Positions 1 through 9,864 of a stretch of 64,000 bases of DNA are shown in pieces (position 1 is the first letter of the stretch; each line of letters opens with the position of its first letter). Where the stretch lies: the NCBI RefSeq assembly GCF_963681195.1, contig NZ_OY808997.1, forward strand, positions 2,728,001 to 2,792,000, written 5' to 3'. The position numbers were made by a program, and so were the translations under genes. The notes beneath the pieces were generated by a model, which worked only from the letters and a program-made list of their open reading frames with translations, was not told the DNA's origin and ran no database searches. The DNA is from Vibrio sp. 16 (GTDB lineage: Bacteria; Pseudomonadota; Gammaproteobacteria; Enterobacterales; Vibrionaceae).

Positions 1-145
1 CTGTTACTTCTTGGCCGTTTAGTTGTGCCAAGTAGTTTTTAAGAGATGCTTTAACAGAGTCACGTAAAGGCTTTTGAGTAATCTGGTCTTGTGACGTTAC
101 TGTAGTTACTGTTAATGCTTCTGAAGTCAGATTTTGTTCGAACAT
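1..145 (-). CDS. fis: DNA-binding protein Fis (partial, N-terminal 48 residues)
   Basis: The reverse complement reads [16 protein letters not shown] and continues through [20 protein letters not shown] to the window edge, which is the start of Fis. Fis is a nucleoid-associated protein that bends DNA and controls rRNA promoters and many growth-phase genes. The C-terminal helix-turn-helix lies outside the window, so the gene is cut by the edge and not broken. It follows dusB on the same strand after about 73 bases, the same dusB-fis operon order as in enterobacteria, so it is probably cotranscribed with dusB. Confidence 0.95.
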   Translation of the reverse strand, partial: MFEQNLTSEALTVTTVTSQDQITQKPLRDSVKASLKNYLAQLNGQEVT

Positions 146-218
146 ATTCGGTCTAGCTCTTCTCTTAATTATGATGCAACGTTAAACCCGTCATATCTGC
201 AGCAATTGCCGCAAATAT

Positions 219-1181
219 TTAGGCTAAATCAAAATAACCTTCTAATGCTTCAAGTTGCAGCTCTGCTACATCGATGGCATTGAAGGTACGGCGAAACTCA
301 CTTGCTTGTTCATGTTCTTTTAGGTACCAACCCACGTGCTTACGCGCGATACGTGGACCTAAATACTCTCCATAAAACTCATGGAGTGCATTCACATGAC
401 CAAGCAGGATGTCTTTCACTTCCGCAAGGGGAAGATCAGGCATCGTCGTGCCGTTTTCCAAAAAGTGTTGGATTTCCTGAAAAATCCACGGACGACCTTG
501 GGCAGGGCGTCCAATCATCAAAGCGTCTGCCCCAGTGTACTCTAGGACAAATTTTGCTTTCTCTGGGCTATCGATATCACCGTTAGCAATAACCGGAATA
601 GAGATCGCTTGTTTGACCGCTTTAATGCTGTTGTATTCGGCCTCGCCTTTGTACATACATGCTTTGGTACGTCCGTGAAGGGCGAGAGCTTGTATGCCGC
701 AGTCTTCGGCTAATTTAGCGATTTGGACACAGTTTTTGTTGTCTGTATCCCAGCCAGTACGGGTTTTTAATGTCACAGGAACATCGACTGCATTCACCAC
801 AGCTTTCAGGATATCTTCGATGATATCTGGATACTGTAGTAGCGCAGAGCCGGCTAGCTTTTTATTCACTTTTTTGGCTGGACAGCCCATGTTGATATCG
901 ATGATTTGCGCACCGTTTTCAACACTAAACTGAGCAGCGTCGGCCATAAGCTGTGGATCAGCACCCGCAATCTGTACAGAGCGAATGCCCGATTCGCCTT
1001 CATGTACCATGCGCTGCTTTGATTTTGAGGTTTTCCATAGTTTCGGATTAGACGACATCATTTCACTGACGGCCATACCTGCACCATAGCGGAGACACAA
1101 CTCTCGGAATGGTCTATCCGTCACACCTGCCATAGGGGCAACGATGAGATTGTTCTTAAGTTGGTAATTTCCGATTTTCAA
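219..1181 (-). CDS. dusB: tRNA-dihydrouridine synthase B (DusB)
   Basis: Flavoenzyme that reduces specific uridines in the tRNA D-loop to dihydrouridine. The TIM-barrel motifs are clear: [11 protein letters not shown] near the N-terminus, [10 protein letters not shown] with the catalytic cysteine, and the FMN-binding stretch [16 protein letters not shown]. The open frame extends upstream to an ATG at 1226, but I chose a TTG start at 1181. From there the protein starts with KIGNYQLKN, aligns end to end with the E. coli protein (320 against 321 residues) and puts the catalytic cysteine at position 100 as in E. coli. Neither start has a strong Shine-Dalgarno, so the start is uncertain. It lies between prmA and fis on the same strand, the usual order. 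Confidence 0.93.
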   Translation of the reverse strand: MKIGNYQLKNNLIVAPMAGVTDRPFRELCLRYGAGMAVSEMMSSNPKLWKTSKSKQRMVHEGESGIRSVQIAGADPQLMADAAQFSVENGAQIIDINMGCPAKKVNKKLAGSALLQYPDIIEDILKAVVNAVDVPVTLKTRTGWDTDNKNCVQIAKLAEDCGIQALALHGRTKACMYKGEAEYNSIKAVKQAISIPVIANGDIDSPEKAKFVLEYTGADALMIGRPAQGRPWIFQEIQHFLENGTTMPDLPLAEVKDILLGHVNALHEFYGEYLGPRIARKHVGWYLKEHEQASEFRRTFNAIDVAELQLEALEGYFDLA

Positions 1182-1319
1182 AATATCAAACAGCTTAGGA
1201 CCAGTAAGGGCGCGCATTTTACGCATTTTTTAGCGCCGTGAAAAGACTAATATTTGAGCATTTACAAATTGTTTTCGCAAAATGCCCAAAAATCAGTCAA
1301 TTAACTCGCAAAGTCTTAT

Positions 1320-2207
1320 CTAGCCTTGCTTGCGACCAGAGATGCGACACCATTCACTCTGCTCTTTGATAGGAGCAATGTGAAGCTCGTCACGGTAATA
1401 GTTAGCAACATCTTCCGCTTGCGTATCCAAAACGCCGGACATTGCGAGCTCACCATTTGGCTTCACCAATGACTTAATAATTGGCGAAAGATCGCGCAGA
1501 GGACCTGCTAGGATGTTCGCTACCACAACGTCGGCGATCAGTCCTTCAGGTTGATCTTGAGGAAGGAATACTTCCAGTTGGTCAGCAACGCCATTACGCT
1601 CGGCATTGTCTTTAGAGGCGAGCAATGCTTGAGGATCAATATCGATCCCGATAACTTTCTCAGCACCAAGCTTGATCGCAGCGATCGCGAGAATACCGGA
1701 GCCACAGCCAAAGTCGATGACGGTTTTGCCCGTTAAATCTAAGCCTTCTAGCCATTCAAGACAGAGAGCGGTAGTAGGGTGAGTACCAGTACCAAAGGCC
1801 AAACCTGGATCTAACATTACGTTGACCGCGTCAGGCTCAGGGATGTCACGCCAGCTTGGGCAAATCCATAGACGCTCACCAAATTTCATTGGGTGGAAGT
1901 TATCCATCCACTCGCGTTCCCAGTCTTTATCCTCAAGTTGCTCAACTTTGTAAGCAAAGCCTTCAGGAAGTAAACCGCTGAGCTTAGTTTGCTCTATGAT
2001 GAAGTTGGTGTCAGCTTCTGCATCATAAAGTGCAAGGATATCAGTATCACCCCACAAGCGTGTCTCACCCGGTAGAGGCTCGAATACAGGGGTATCGTGA
2101 GCATCTAGAAAGGTAACAGAAAGGGCGCCCGTTTCTTCCATTAACATATCGCCGATCTGTTCAGCGTTATCATTGGTCGCGTTGAGTTTGATTTGAATCC
2201 AAGGCAT
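1320..2207 (-). CDS. prmA: Ribosomal protein L11 methyltransferase
   Basis: SAM-dependent enzyme that trimethylates several amino groups of ribosomal protein L11. The 295-residue protein has the N-terminal L11-recognition domain ([17 protein letters not shown]), followed by the class I methyltransferase fold: [16 protein letters not shown], then the SAM loop [15 protein letters not shown], and the [10 protein letters not shown] motif. The length is normal for the family. It is the first gene of the prmA-dusB-fis group and is separated from accC by a terminator, so it probably has its own promoter in the gap 2208-2295. Confidence 0.97.
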   Translation of the reverse strand: MPWIQIKLNATNDNAEQIGDMLMEETGALSVTFLDAHDTPVFEPLPGETRLWGDTDILALYDAEADTNFIIEQTKLSGLLPEGFAYKVEQLEDKDWEREWMDNFHPMKFGERLWICPSWRDIPEPDAVNVMLDPGLAFGTGTHPTTALCLEWLEGLDLTGKTVIDFGCGSGILAIAAIKLGAEKVIGIDIDPQALLASKDNAERNGVADQLEVFLPQDQPEGLIADVVVANILAGPLRDLSPIIKSLVKPNGELAMSGVLDTQAEDVANYYRDELHIAPIKEQSEWCRISGRKQG

Positions 2208-2295
2208 GAGTATCAGCTCTTTACTTGATTGATGTGATTTGGCGCAGAGTGTAGCAGAAATTGGCCATTTTTATAGGTTATTAAATGCCCTAAAC

Positions 2296-2320
2296 AAAAA
2301 TGCCCACCGAAGTGAGCATT
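2296..2320 (-). terminator. Intrinsic terminator after accC
   Basis: On the minus strand an 8-bp stem ATGCTCAC/GTGGGCAT (one G-U pair) closed by a TTCG tetraloop is followed by TTTTTGTTT. It lies 23 bases after the accC stop codon and separates accBC from prmA. Confidence 0.85.
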
Positions 2321-2343
2321 TGTTTAAGCGAGAGAATCTAGGT

Positions 2344-3687
2344 TTATTGCAGACCCAGTTTTTTCTCTAGGTAATGAATGTTCGCACCGCCGTGCTGGAA
2401 GTTCTCGTCATTCATAATCATTTCTTGCAGAGGCACGTTAGTCTTGATGCCTTCAACAATCATCTCGCCCAGTGCGTTCTTCATACGAGCAATTGCTACA
2501 TCACGGTTCTCACCGAATGTGATCAGTTTACCGATCATTGAATCGTAGTGAGGTGGGACTGTGTAGCCCGTGTAGATGTGCGACTCCCAACGTACGCCCA
2601 TGCCGCCTGGTGCATGGAAGCGTTCAATCTTACCCGGAGATGGTAGGAAGCGCTCTGGATCTTCCGCGTTGATACGACATTCAATCGCATGGCCGCGAAT
2701 CTTGATGTCATCTTGCGTGAATGACAGAGGCTGACCCGCTGCAACGCGAAGCTGCTCTTTGATTAGGTCGACGCCTGTTACCATTTCAGTTACTGGGTGC
2801 TCAACCTGAATACGAGTATTCATTTCGATGAAGTAGAATTCGCCGTTCTCGTATAGGAACTCGAATGTACCTGCGCCGCGGTAACCGATTTCTAGACACG
2901 CACGAGTACAACGTTCACCGATGTATTTACGCATTTCTTCAGTAATACCTGGAGCTGGCGCTTCTTCGACAACTTTTTGGTGACGACGCTGCATAGAACA
3001 GTCACGTTCACCTAGATGGATAGCACCGCCTTGACCGTCAGCAATCACTTGAACTTCAACGTGACGAGGGTTTTCTAGGAACTTCTCCATGTAAACCATG
3101 TCATTGTTGAACGCTGCTTTCGCTTCTGCACGCGTCATAGCGATAGCTTCAACCAGTTCAGCTTCGCTACGAACCACACGCATACCACGACCGCCGCCGC
3201 CACCAGAGGCTTTGATGATCACTGGGTAGCCGATGCGTTTCGCGTGCGCTTTGTTCTTCACTTCATCATTATCAAGCGGGCCGTCAGAGCCAGGAACACA
3301 AGGAACGCCAGCTTTCTTCATTGCTGTGATCGCAGACACTTTGTCACCCATCATGCGGATGGTGTTGGCTTTAGGACCCACAAAAATAAAGCCGCTGCGC
3401 TCTACTTGCTCGGCAAAATCTGCGTTTTCAGATAAGAAACCGTAACCTGGGTGAATCGCTACAGCGCCTGTCACTTCTGCTGCAGAAATGATGCGAGGGA
3501 TGTTTAGGTAGCTGTCGATACCGCGAGCAGGACCGATACATACGGTCTCGTCTGCCAATAGGACGTGTTTTAGGTCGCGGTCTGCTGTTGAGTGAACAGC
3601 AACCGTTTTGATGCCTAATTCTTTACATGCGCGAAGAATTCGAAGTGCGATTTCACCTCGGTTCGCGATGACTAATTTATCTAGCAT
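2344..3687 (-). CDS. accC: Acetyl-CoA carboxylase, biotin carboxylase subunit
   Basis: Carries out the ATP-dependent carboxylation of biotin on AccB, the first half-reaction of acetyl-CoA carboxylase in fatty acid synthesis. The 447-residue protein starts [17 protein letters not shown] and shows the biotin carboxylase N-domain, the ATP-grasp glycine loop [12 protein letters not shown] near residue 160, and the active-site stretch [16 protein letters not shown]. It follows accB by 15 bases, the standard accBC operon, and ends at a strong terminator. Confidence 0.98.
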   Translation of the reverse strand: MLDKLVIANRGEIALRILRACKELGIKTVAVHSTADRDLKHVLLADETVCIGPARGIDSYLNIPRIISAAEVTGAVAIHPGYGFLSENADFAEQVERSGFIFVGPKANTIRMMGDKVSAITAMKKAGVPCVPGSDGPLDNDEVKNKAHAKRIGYPVIIKASGGGGGRGMRVVRSEAELVEAIAMTRAEAKAAFNNDMVYMEKFLENPRHVEVQVIADGQGGAIHLGERDCSMQRRHQKVVEEAPAPGITEEMRKYIGERCTRACLEIGYRGAGTFEFLYENGEFYFIEMNTRIQVEHPVTEMVTGVDLIKEQLRVAAGQPLSFTQDDIKIRGHAIECRINAEDPERFLPSPGKIERFHAPGGMGVRWESHIYTGYTVPPHYDSMIGKLITFGENRDVAIARMKNALGEMIVEGIKTNVPLQEMIMNDENFQHGGANIHYLEKKLGLQ

Positions 3688-3702
3688 AAGAGAGAGCCTC
3701 TA

Positions 3703-4167
3703 TTATTCGATAACAACAAGTGGTTGGTCGAATTCAACTGGTTGGCCGTCATCAACTAAGATAGCTGTTACTACGCCAGACTTGTCAGCTTCGATTTGGT
3801 TCATCATCTTCATCGCTTCAACGATACATAGTGTGTCGCCAGCGTTAACAGATTGACCCACTTCAATGAATGCTTTTGAGTCTGGGCTTGGAGAACGGTA
3901 GAAAGTACCTACCATTGGAGAAAGAACTTGATGACCCGCTGGTGTCGCTGGCGCTGCTGCTTCTGGAGCTGCGGCAGGTGCCGGTGCTGCCGCTGGAGCA
4001 GGAGCTGCTACAGGTGCTGGCGCTGCTGCGTAATGAACTGGCGCTGCAGGTGCTGCGCTGCCGCTACGACTGATGCGTACCGACTCTTCACCTTCAGAGA
4101 TTTCTAGCTCAGCAATGCCAGACTCTTCTACTAACTCGATAAGCTTCTTGATTTTACGGATATCCAT
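3703..4167 (-). CDS. accB: Acetyl-CoA carboxylase biotin carboxyl carrier protein
   Basis: Carries the covalently bound biotin of acetyl-CoA carboxylase. The C-terminal biotinyl domain has the EAMKMMN motif, with the biotinylated lysine at about residue 120 of 154. Before it lies a long Ala/Pro-rich flexible linker (about residues 35-85), a normal feature of AccB. The frame is open upstream to 4206, but the start [16 protein letters not shown] at 4167 matches the family and has an AGAAAAG-type purine stretch before it. The gene sits between aroQ and accC on the same strand. Confidence 0.97.
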   Translation of the reverse strand: MDIRKIKKLIELVEESGIAELEISEGEESVRISRSGSAAPAAPVHYAAAPAPVAAPAPAAAPAPAAAPEAAAPATPAGHQVLSPMVGTFYRSPSPDSKAFIEVGQSVNAGDTLCIVEAMKMMNQIEADKSGVVTAILVDDGQPVEFDQPLVVIE

Positions 4168-4263
4168 CTTTTCTTTCTCTTTTATCTTGTGAATAAGACA
4201 GCTCAATAGAGCTGCAGAGTGATTCTGTGACGTTAATAGCCAGTGACTTTAACGTTTGTTGGG

Positions 4264-4713
4264 TTAGCTTGCCTGCAACTTGTTAATGGCTGCCGACAAT
4301 GCGAATTCATAGCCTTGAGCTCCTAAACCACAAATCACCCCTTCTGCTTTATCAGACAGGTAAGAGTGATGACGGAAAGGTTCTCGAGCATGCACATTGG
4401 ATAAATGCACTTCGATAAATGGGATGGCAACGCCCAGTAGAGCGTCACGTAGCGCGACACTGGTGTGCGTAAACGCTGCTGGATTGATAATAATAAAATC
4501 CACGTTGCCATACGCTGCGTGGATTTTTTCAATCAGTTCGTACTCGCGATTTGACTGTAGATGTTCCAGTTCTACATTGGCAAGTTGTGCTTGTTCGGTC
4601 AGGGAATCAATGATCTGCGAAAGCGTTTGAGAACCGTAATGAGCGGGTTCACGTAGCCCTAGCAGGTTGAGATTTGGACCGTTTAAGACAAGAATGCGTG
4701 ATTTTGCTGTCAT
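4264..4713 (-). CDS. aroQ: 3-dehydroquinate dehydratase, type II
   Basis: Dehydrates 3-dehydroquinate to 3-dehydroshikimate in the shikimate pathway. The 149-residue protein has the type II signature: [17 protein letters not shown] with the catalytic tyrosine, [18 protein letters not shown], and [17 protein letters not shown] with the catalytic histidine region. Type II enzymes are dodecamers and unrelated to AroD. The aroQ-accB-accC order is common in gammaproteobacteria. The 96-base gap to accB has no obvious terminator, so the three genes are probably cotranscribed. Confidence 0.97.
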   Translation of the reverse strand: MTAKSRILVLNGPNLNLLGLREPAHYGSQTLSQIIDSLTEQAQLANVELEHLQSNREYELIEKIHAAYGNVDFIIINPAAFTHTSVALRDALLGVAIPFIEVHLSNVHAREPFRHHSYLSDKAEGVICGLGAQGYEFALSAAINKLQAS

Positions 4714-4824
4714 TATGTCGCTATCTTCCTAGTACATGAGTCGAACTTAGATATTCCCATATTATCGTCGATTCAGCATGGTTTCTTTGTAAGAAATTTG
4801 GCTGGATCTTTGAAATAGACCCAG

Positions 4825-4855
4825 ATTATAGCTAATTCAGCGCATTTAGCAGCAA
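4825..4855 (-). promoter_or_regulatory. Possible aroQ-accBC promoter
   Basis: On the minus strand a perfect -10 TATAAT (4825-4830) lies 19 bases after TTGCTG (4850-4855). The spacer is long for sigma-70, so the -35 assignment is weak, but the -10 is perfect and points toward aroQ, about 110 bases away. Confidence 0.45.
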
Positions 4856-4963
4856 TTTACTGGTCTAATCAGCCAGAGGTGCGGGGCGATTTTGCAACCA
4901 AGGTAACAAAATTGGTCATATTCGAGCCATTTCCTAGGGCGATTTTGTGCTCCAACAAACAAA

Positions 4964-4989
4964 AAAGTCGCCACATAAGCGGCGACTTT
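4964..4989 (-). terminator. Intrinsic terminator after acs
   Basis: An inverted repeat AAAGTCGCC/GGCGACTTT with an 8-base loop is followed on the minus strand by TTTTTTG. It lies about 30 bases after the acs stop codon. Confidence 0.9.
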
Positions 4990-5021
4990 GGGTTTTGGTA
5001 GGTGTTTTAAACAGGTTTGGC

Positions 5022-6971
5022 TTATACCAGCTCTGCTTTCTCTGCGATGAGTTTATCAACCACGCTTGGATCGGCGAGCGTTGAGGTATCTCCTAAGTTA
5101 CTGGTATCGCCCGTCGCAATCTTACGCAGAATACGACGCATGATTTTACCTGAACGCGTCTTCGGTAGAGAGTCCGTCCAGTGCAGCACGTCTGGCGTTG
5201 CGATTGGGCCAATCTCTTTACGTACCCAGTTTTTCACTTCTGCGTGCAGTTCTGCGCTTGGAAATTCACCATCATTAAGCGTGATGTAAGCGTAGATAGC
5301 CTGACCTTTGATATCGTGTGGGATACCGACAATCGCAGCTTCGGCAATCTTATCGTGTGCAACCAGTGCTGATTCGATTTCAGCAGTACCCATGCGGTGG
5401 CCCGATACGTTTAGAACGTCATCAACACGGCCTGTGATCCAGTAGTAACCATCTTCATCACGTCGAGCGCCATCACTGGTGAAGTACATGCCTTTAAAGG
5501 TAGAGAAGTAAGTTTGTTCAAAGCGGTCATGGTCACCGTAAACCGTACGCATTTGACCTGGCCATGAATCTAGAATCACTAGGTTGCCGTCTGTTGCGCC
5601 TTCAATGATGTTACCCATGTTATCAACAAGCGCTGGCTGAACACCGAAGAATGGACGCGTTGCCGAACCTGGTTTTAGATCCGTCGCACCTGGAAGTGGG
5701 GCGATTAGGATGCCGCCAGTTTCGGTTTGCCACCAAGTGTCAACGATTGGAGAGTTTTCATTACCGATGGTCTTGTAGTACCACTCCCACGCTTCTGGGT
5801 TAATCGGTTCGCCCACTGAGCCCATGATACGTAGGCTGCTACGAGAGGTGCCTTCCACTGCTTCGTTACCTTTCGCCATTAATGCACGAATAGCGGTTGG
5901 CGCTGTGTAAAGGATATTCACTTGGTGCTTGTCGACCACTTGGCTCATACGGTTGGTGCTTGGGTAGTTTGGCACACCTTCAAATAGAATGGTCTTCGCG
6001 CCGTTTGCCAATGGACCGTAGATTAGGTAAGTGTGGCCAGTAATCCAACCCACATCTGCAGTACACCAGAAGGTTTCCCCTGGTTGGTAGTCAAAGACGT
6101 ATTTGAACGTCATTGCTGCATACACTAGGTAGCCGCCTGTGGTGTGAAGTACGCCTTTTGGTTTGCCTGTTGAGCCTGACGTGTAAAGGATAAATAGCGG
6201 GTCTTCGGCTTTCATCTCTTCTGGTGGGCAGTCTGAAGAGACGTTTGCTGTCGCTTCATGCCACCAAACATCACGGTGTTCGTGCCAGTCGATGTCACCA
6301 CCGGTGCGCTTCATTACGATCACTTTTTCGATGGTCTTCACTTCTGGGTTAGTCAGTGCTTCATCAACGTTTTTCTTCAGTGGTACCGCGCGACCACCAC
6401 GAACGCCTTCGTCTGCGGTGATGACGACTTTCGCATCTGAATCGATGATACGGCCTGACAGGGCTTCCGGAGAGAAACCACCAAATACCACAGTGTGGAC
6501 TGCGCCGATTCGAGTACAAGCAAGCATGGCAACGGCAGCTTCAGTTACCATTGGCATGTAAAGACACACCACGTCTCCTTTGCGAACGCCTTGCTCTTTC
6601 AGTGCGTTAGCAAACTGACACACTTCTTTGTGCAGTTCTTTGAAAGTGAGTGTGCTGTCATCACTTGGATCGTCACCTTCCCAAATGATGGCAACGTCAT
6701 CACCCCGCTCGGCTAGGTGGCGGTCAATACAGTTAGCAGAAACATTGAGTGTGCCATCTTCAAACCAGCGGATATCAACGTGGCCTGTGTCGAAAGAGGT
6801 ATTCTTTACTTTGGTGAAAGGCTTCATCCAATCGACGATTTTTCCGTGCTCGCTCCAGAAGCCGACAGGATCAGTGACCGATTGTTGGTACATAGCTTGG
6901 TAAGTATCGTTATCCGCGTGGGTATTTTTTTTGATGTTTTCTTTTACCGGATAGATATGGGCTTCACTCAT
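5022..6971 (-). CDS. acs: Acetyl-CoA synthetase
   Basis: AMP-forming ligase that turns acetate, ATP and CoA into acetyl-CoA and PPi through acetyl-AMP. It is the high-affinity acetate-scavenging enzyme. The ANL-superfamily motifs are all present: [12 protein letters not shown], the substrate region [10 protein letters not shown], and the C-terminal [11 protein letters not shown] with the catalytic lysine that Pat acetylates in relatives. The chosen start [12 protein letters not shown] at 6971 gives 649 residues (E. coli 652) and has AAGGAG seven bases upstream; the frame is open to 7010. It is the last gene of a leftward run, downstream of the exonuclease gene. In Vibrio cholerae acs is controlled by CrbS-CrbR, and homologues of both are in this window. 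Confidence 0.98.
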   Translation of the reverse strand: MSEAHIYPVKENIKKNTHADNDTYQAMYQQSVTDPVGFWSEHGKIVDWMKPFTKVKNTSFDTGHVDIRWFEDGTLNVSANCIDRHLAERGDDVAIIWEGDDPSDDSTLTFKELHKEVCQFANALKEQGVRKGDVVCLYMPMVTEAAVAMLACTRIGAVHTVVFGGFSPEALSGRIIDSDAKVVITADEGVRGGRAVPLKKNVDEALTNPEVKTIEKVIVMKRTGGDIDWHEHRDVWWHEATANVSSDCPPEEMKAEDPLFILYTSGSTGKPKGVLHTTGGYLVYAAMTFKYVFDYQPGETFWCTADVGWITGHTYLIYGPLANGAKTILFEGVPNYPSTNRMSQVVDKHQVNILYTAPTAIRALMAKGNEAVEGTSRSSLRIMGSVGEPINPEAWEWYYKTIGNENSPIVDTWWQTETGGILIAPLPGATDLKPGSATRPFFGVQPALVDNMGNIIEGATDGNLVILDSWPGQMRTVYGDHDRFEQTYFSTFKGMYFTSDGARRDEDGYYWITGRVDDVLNVSGHRMGTAEIESALVAHDKIAEAAIVGIPHDIKGQAIYAYITLNDGEFPSAELHAEVKNWVRKEIGPIATPDVLHWTDSLPKTRSGKIMRRILRKIATGDTSNLGDTSTLADPSVVDKLIAEKAELV

Positions 6972-7181
6972 TGCTTTTCTCCTTGTGCTTAATTCATTTG
7001 AATCGAGCAAGTGTCCGTTTTAAACGATAAGGTCACTCGACCCTGACGTTGTAAATTCCCTATGGCTATAACTTTCAATCACAGGCTGAGATTCGACAAT
7101 TAGACTTTAGGATGAGAGAGAGACTTATGCTTAAAAATTAAGGAATTAAAACGCAAATTGAGAACTCGGTCGTATGATAAT

Positions 7182-7814
7182 TTATCTGACGTAAGGCAAA
7201 TTTAGGCTAGGAAGATCACCTTTTGTTAAGCGAACAAAGACCAAGGCTGCGGAAATCGCGTCTTGCAGAGCGTCATGTTTATCCTGTATTGGTAAGTCCA
7301 GGTGCTTGCAAATGGCATCCAGACTCAAGTCAAAATACGCATTGGGTAAATGGCGTTCGAGTTTGTCGTGATAAATCTGGCTCACTTCAATCAGCGGGTT
7401 GGGGAGGGGAAACCCAAGGTGGCGGCGACAGGCTAAATCGAGAATTTTTTTATCATAACGGATGTGATAGCCCACTAAAGGGCGATTGCCAACAAACTCG
7501 AGTAATTTAATCAGAGCCTGCTTTTCATCGAGCCCATCGACCAAATCTTGATGGCGCATTTGATGAATCTTGACTGAGCTAGAGTCCAACGATTGAGGCG
7601 CTCGTAGCCTCACTTCAAAGGGGCGGCTGGTTATGATGCGGTTATCAATAATCTTGGTGGCAGCAATGGTCACCAACTCAGCTCGATTGGGATCTAAGCT
7701 AGTGGTTTCGCAGTCTAACGATACATACTCGCCTTTTTGTAGCGTGCCAAACAGCGGGCGATAGGGCGAGCCTTTCAACTTGAGATACCAATAACGACGC
7801 TGAAGCCAGTTCAT
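7182..7814 (-). CDS. DnaQ-like 3'-5' exonuclease
   Basis: DEDDh-family exonuclease related to the proofreading subunit of DNA polymerase III. In the 210-residue protein I see motif Exo I VSLDCETTSLD near residue 33, the Exo II region GYHIRYDKKILDLA, and Exo III HDALQDAISAA near the C-terminus. It lacks the tau-binding tail of true DnaQ, so it is a stand-alone exonuclease whose substrate I cannot name. It starts 11 bases after the CNBD/DUF294 gene, and the pair is almost certainly cotranscribed. The same two genes lie next to acs in other Vibrio and in Pseudomonas, but no role in acetate use follows from the sequence. Confidence 0.88.
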   Translation of the reverse strand: MNWLQRRYWYLKLKGSPYRPLFGTLQKGEYVSLDCETTSLDPNRAELVTIAATKIIDNRIITSRPFEVRLRAPQSLDSSSVKIHQMRHQDLVDGLDEKQALIKLLEFVGNRPLVGYHIRYDKKILDLACRRHLGFPLPNPLIEVSQIYHDKLERHLPNAYFDLSLDAICKHLDLPIQDKHDALQDAISAALVFVRLTKGDLPSLNLPYVR

Positions 7815-7825
7815 CGCGGCCTCCC

Positions 7826-9652
7826 TTAATCCCGTATCTGATAATGATAGCCAAGAAACTGCTTGAACTTCTTAACCACGTGAAAACTATGACGCAGCAG
7901 ATCGCGCTCGGTGCGTTCAAGCTGTGTTAAATCGATTCGATTACTGCTGTGTTGATTGGCCAGCTGCTGACCAAGACGTAATTTAAAAAACAACTTGAGC
8001 GCTTCGTTAAGGTTATCGGCGGTATCATGTTCGAGAATGCGTTTGTGTCGCAATGCTTCAATACGATCAAAGGTATTGCTCTCTTCGATGCCGTATTCGA
8101 GAGCCAACGTGCGCACGCCGTGGACGATAGGAAAAATGCCGCCACTTTTTAAATCGACCCCTTGCTTGTCCTTTTTTACGTTGCCAAACAGAGTGAGGGG
8201 CAAAGAGAATTGCAACGCTGGTCGACAGAAGTCTTGCAGTGCCAACATATTGTTAAGCATCAATTCTCGAAGGTGGTGTCTTACTGGGGTAAGCAGCTCT
8301 TTGTTCCCCGCGACGGCGTGAGCATCGGTAAAGATCGCCAGATCCATCACCTGCTCAGATGAGGTGGGTTTGGACCACTTGGTGAGCACTTTTTTCCAAT
8401 CCGTTTGGCTCTTGACCCATTTGGGGTTGTTGACCATGACGTTGCCGGGGCAGAGTGGGTAGCCTAGCTGTTGCAGTGTGTGCGTCAGTTGATCCATCAC
8501 CTTTTCACATTGGTGCCAATGCAAACCATCTTTGATGATTAGAGCGTTGTCTTGATCGGTTTTTAGGATTTGTTCTCCACGCCCTTCTGAGCCTAGAACG
8601 ACCAAACAACAGTGGTCGTGAAGGGCAGGAGGAACAATCAGTTCAAAGGCTTTTTCGATGATTTGCTCATTGACCGCAGAGATAAGCTCCATGATAAATC
8701 GGGTGCGGATGCCGTTGCTTAATAGGCTATCGACCAATTGACGTTGGCGGTTTGAGGCCATCGCCAACTCTTCTACGCTGGATGAGCGAGCGATACTCAA
8801 CGTCAGGACATGGGAGTGGGTTGAGAACGCACTCAATATTTGCGTCATGTCCAACATGCCCACCGCTTCTTTGCCGTCAGCGACCATGACTCGCTTCATG
8901 CGATTTCGCGTCATTTTGATCATGGCGTTGAAGAGAAAGTCACCGTCGTCGATGTGCACCACAGGGAAAGTGGCAATGCGCCCAACGGGGGTATCTAACG
9001 GATGCTCATCGAGCATCACCGCATGCAGCATGTTAGTGCGTGTGACGATGCCATAAGGCAGATTGTGTGGGTCATCCAATAAGCGAATGTCGTCGTCATG
9101 CAGTCTGACCAATGCGGAGTCCAAGCCGTTCTCTTTTAAGGTTTTGGTGACTTCATTCAATGGTTGTTCTGGCTGCAAAATCATTGGTGGGTGGTAAATG
9201 CCACGGTCGACTTTGGTCAGGATAAACTCGGCTAAGTTTTGTTGCTGTTGTGCCGCTTCAATCAGTTCTTGCCGTTTGGCGAGGTTGGTATCGAAGTAGG
9301 CAGCAAATTGGCCGTTTTCATTATAGAGCTCAAGAAAAACCGACTTAGGTAACAAGTAGACGAGGGTATCTTCAAGGGCGACATAATGATGCTTGGCTTG
9401 CCCCTCAAATAAGGCGCGCACATCAAATAAGTCGTCATTCGCGTAGTGAGCAAAGATCTCTTGGCCATCCTCGCTTTGCTCTTCAACCGCCCCTTTGATC
9501 AATATATAGAGATGCTGACTGTCACTGTTGGCCTTCAAAATGACCTCTTTTTCGCGAAAGTAAGCCACATCTAGTGAGGCGCGCAGTGAGGTTTGTTGTT
9601 TCTCATCTAAGCGATCAAACGGTGGGGATTGCATGTTAAATTTGTCTGGCAT
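7826..9652 (-). CDS. CNBD / CBS-pair / DUF294 nucleotidyltransferase-like protein
   Basis: Signalling-type protein of 608 residues with no membrane segment. Domains in order: an N-terminal cyclic-nucleotide-binding fold (about 15-130), two CBS domains (about 150-280), a DUF294 nucleotidyltransferase-like domain with the GSEGRGEQILKTDQDNALI signature near residue 350, and a helical DUF294 C-terminal domain. The G-S-x-x-R-x-E and D-x-D pattern resembles the GlnD/GlnE and polymerase beta superfamily, so nucleotidyl transfer to a protein or small molecule is plausible but unproven. The start MPDKFNMQSPPFDRL at 9652 is preferred to the upstream one at 9673. It sits divergently from the MFS gene and ahead of the exonuclease gene. 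Confidence 0.85.
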   Translation of the reverse strand: MPDKFNMQSPPFDRLDEKQQTSLRASLDVAYFREKEVILKANSDSQHLYILIKGAVEEQSEDGQEIFAHYANDDLFDVRALFEGQAKHHYVALEDTLVYLLPKSVFLELYNENGQFAAYFDTNLAKRQELIEAAQQQQNLAEFILTKVDRGIYHPPMILQPEQPLNEVTKTLKENGLDSALVRLHDDDIRLLDDPHNLPYGIVTRTNMLHAVMLDEHPLDTPVGRIATFPVVHIDDGDFLFNAMIKMTRNRMKRVMVADGKEAVGMLDMTQILSAFSTHSHVLTLSIARSSSVEELAMASNRQRQLVDSLLSNGIRTRFIMELISAVNEQIIEKAFELIVPPALHDHCCLVVLGSEGRGEQILKTDQDNALIIKDGLHWHQCEKVMDQLTHTLQQLGYPLCPGNVMVNNPKWVKSQTDWKKVLTKWSKPTSSEQVMDLAIFTDAHAVAGNKELLTPVRHHLRELMLNNMLALQDFCRPALQFSLPLTLFGNVKKDKQGVDLKSGGIFPIVHGVRTLALEYGIEESNTFDRIEALRHKRILEHDTADNLNEALKLFFKLRLGQQLANQHSSNRIDLTQLERTERDLLRHSFHVVKKFKQFLGYHYQIRD

Positions 9653-9864
9653 GAGCGACCTACAAGTGTGCAAGAGACCATAGAGTAAGTGTGCCTGATC
9701 TGGTTGGATTCGCCAGACGACTTTGGTCGAATTGGGTTAAACGCTGTTTTTCAGGGCTAGCCAGTTGGACAATAAGGGAAAAGGTAATGGGAATAATCTT
9801 CCCTTTTAACTGGGGTAACAACGTGGATAATAGGGTTTCTGTTCTTTAGCAATCCGAGGTAACG

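Larger units (their letters stand above)
4714..5021. other. 308-base gap between aroQ and acs
   Basis: No gene is seen here. The right end holds the acs terminator (4964-4989). The left part must hold the promoter of the leftward aroQ-accBC operon; a possible one is listed separately. Confidence 0.6.

Noticed and set aside
3900..4100. Ala/Pro repeat-coded stretch in accB
   Set aside because: The low-complexity region is the normal flexible linker of the biotin carrier protein.
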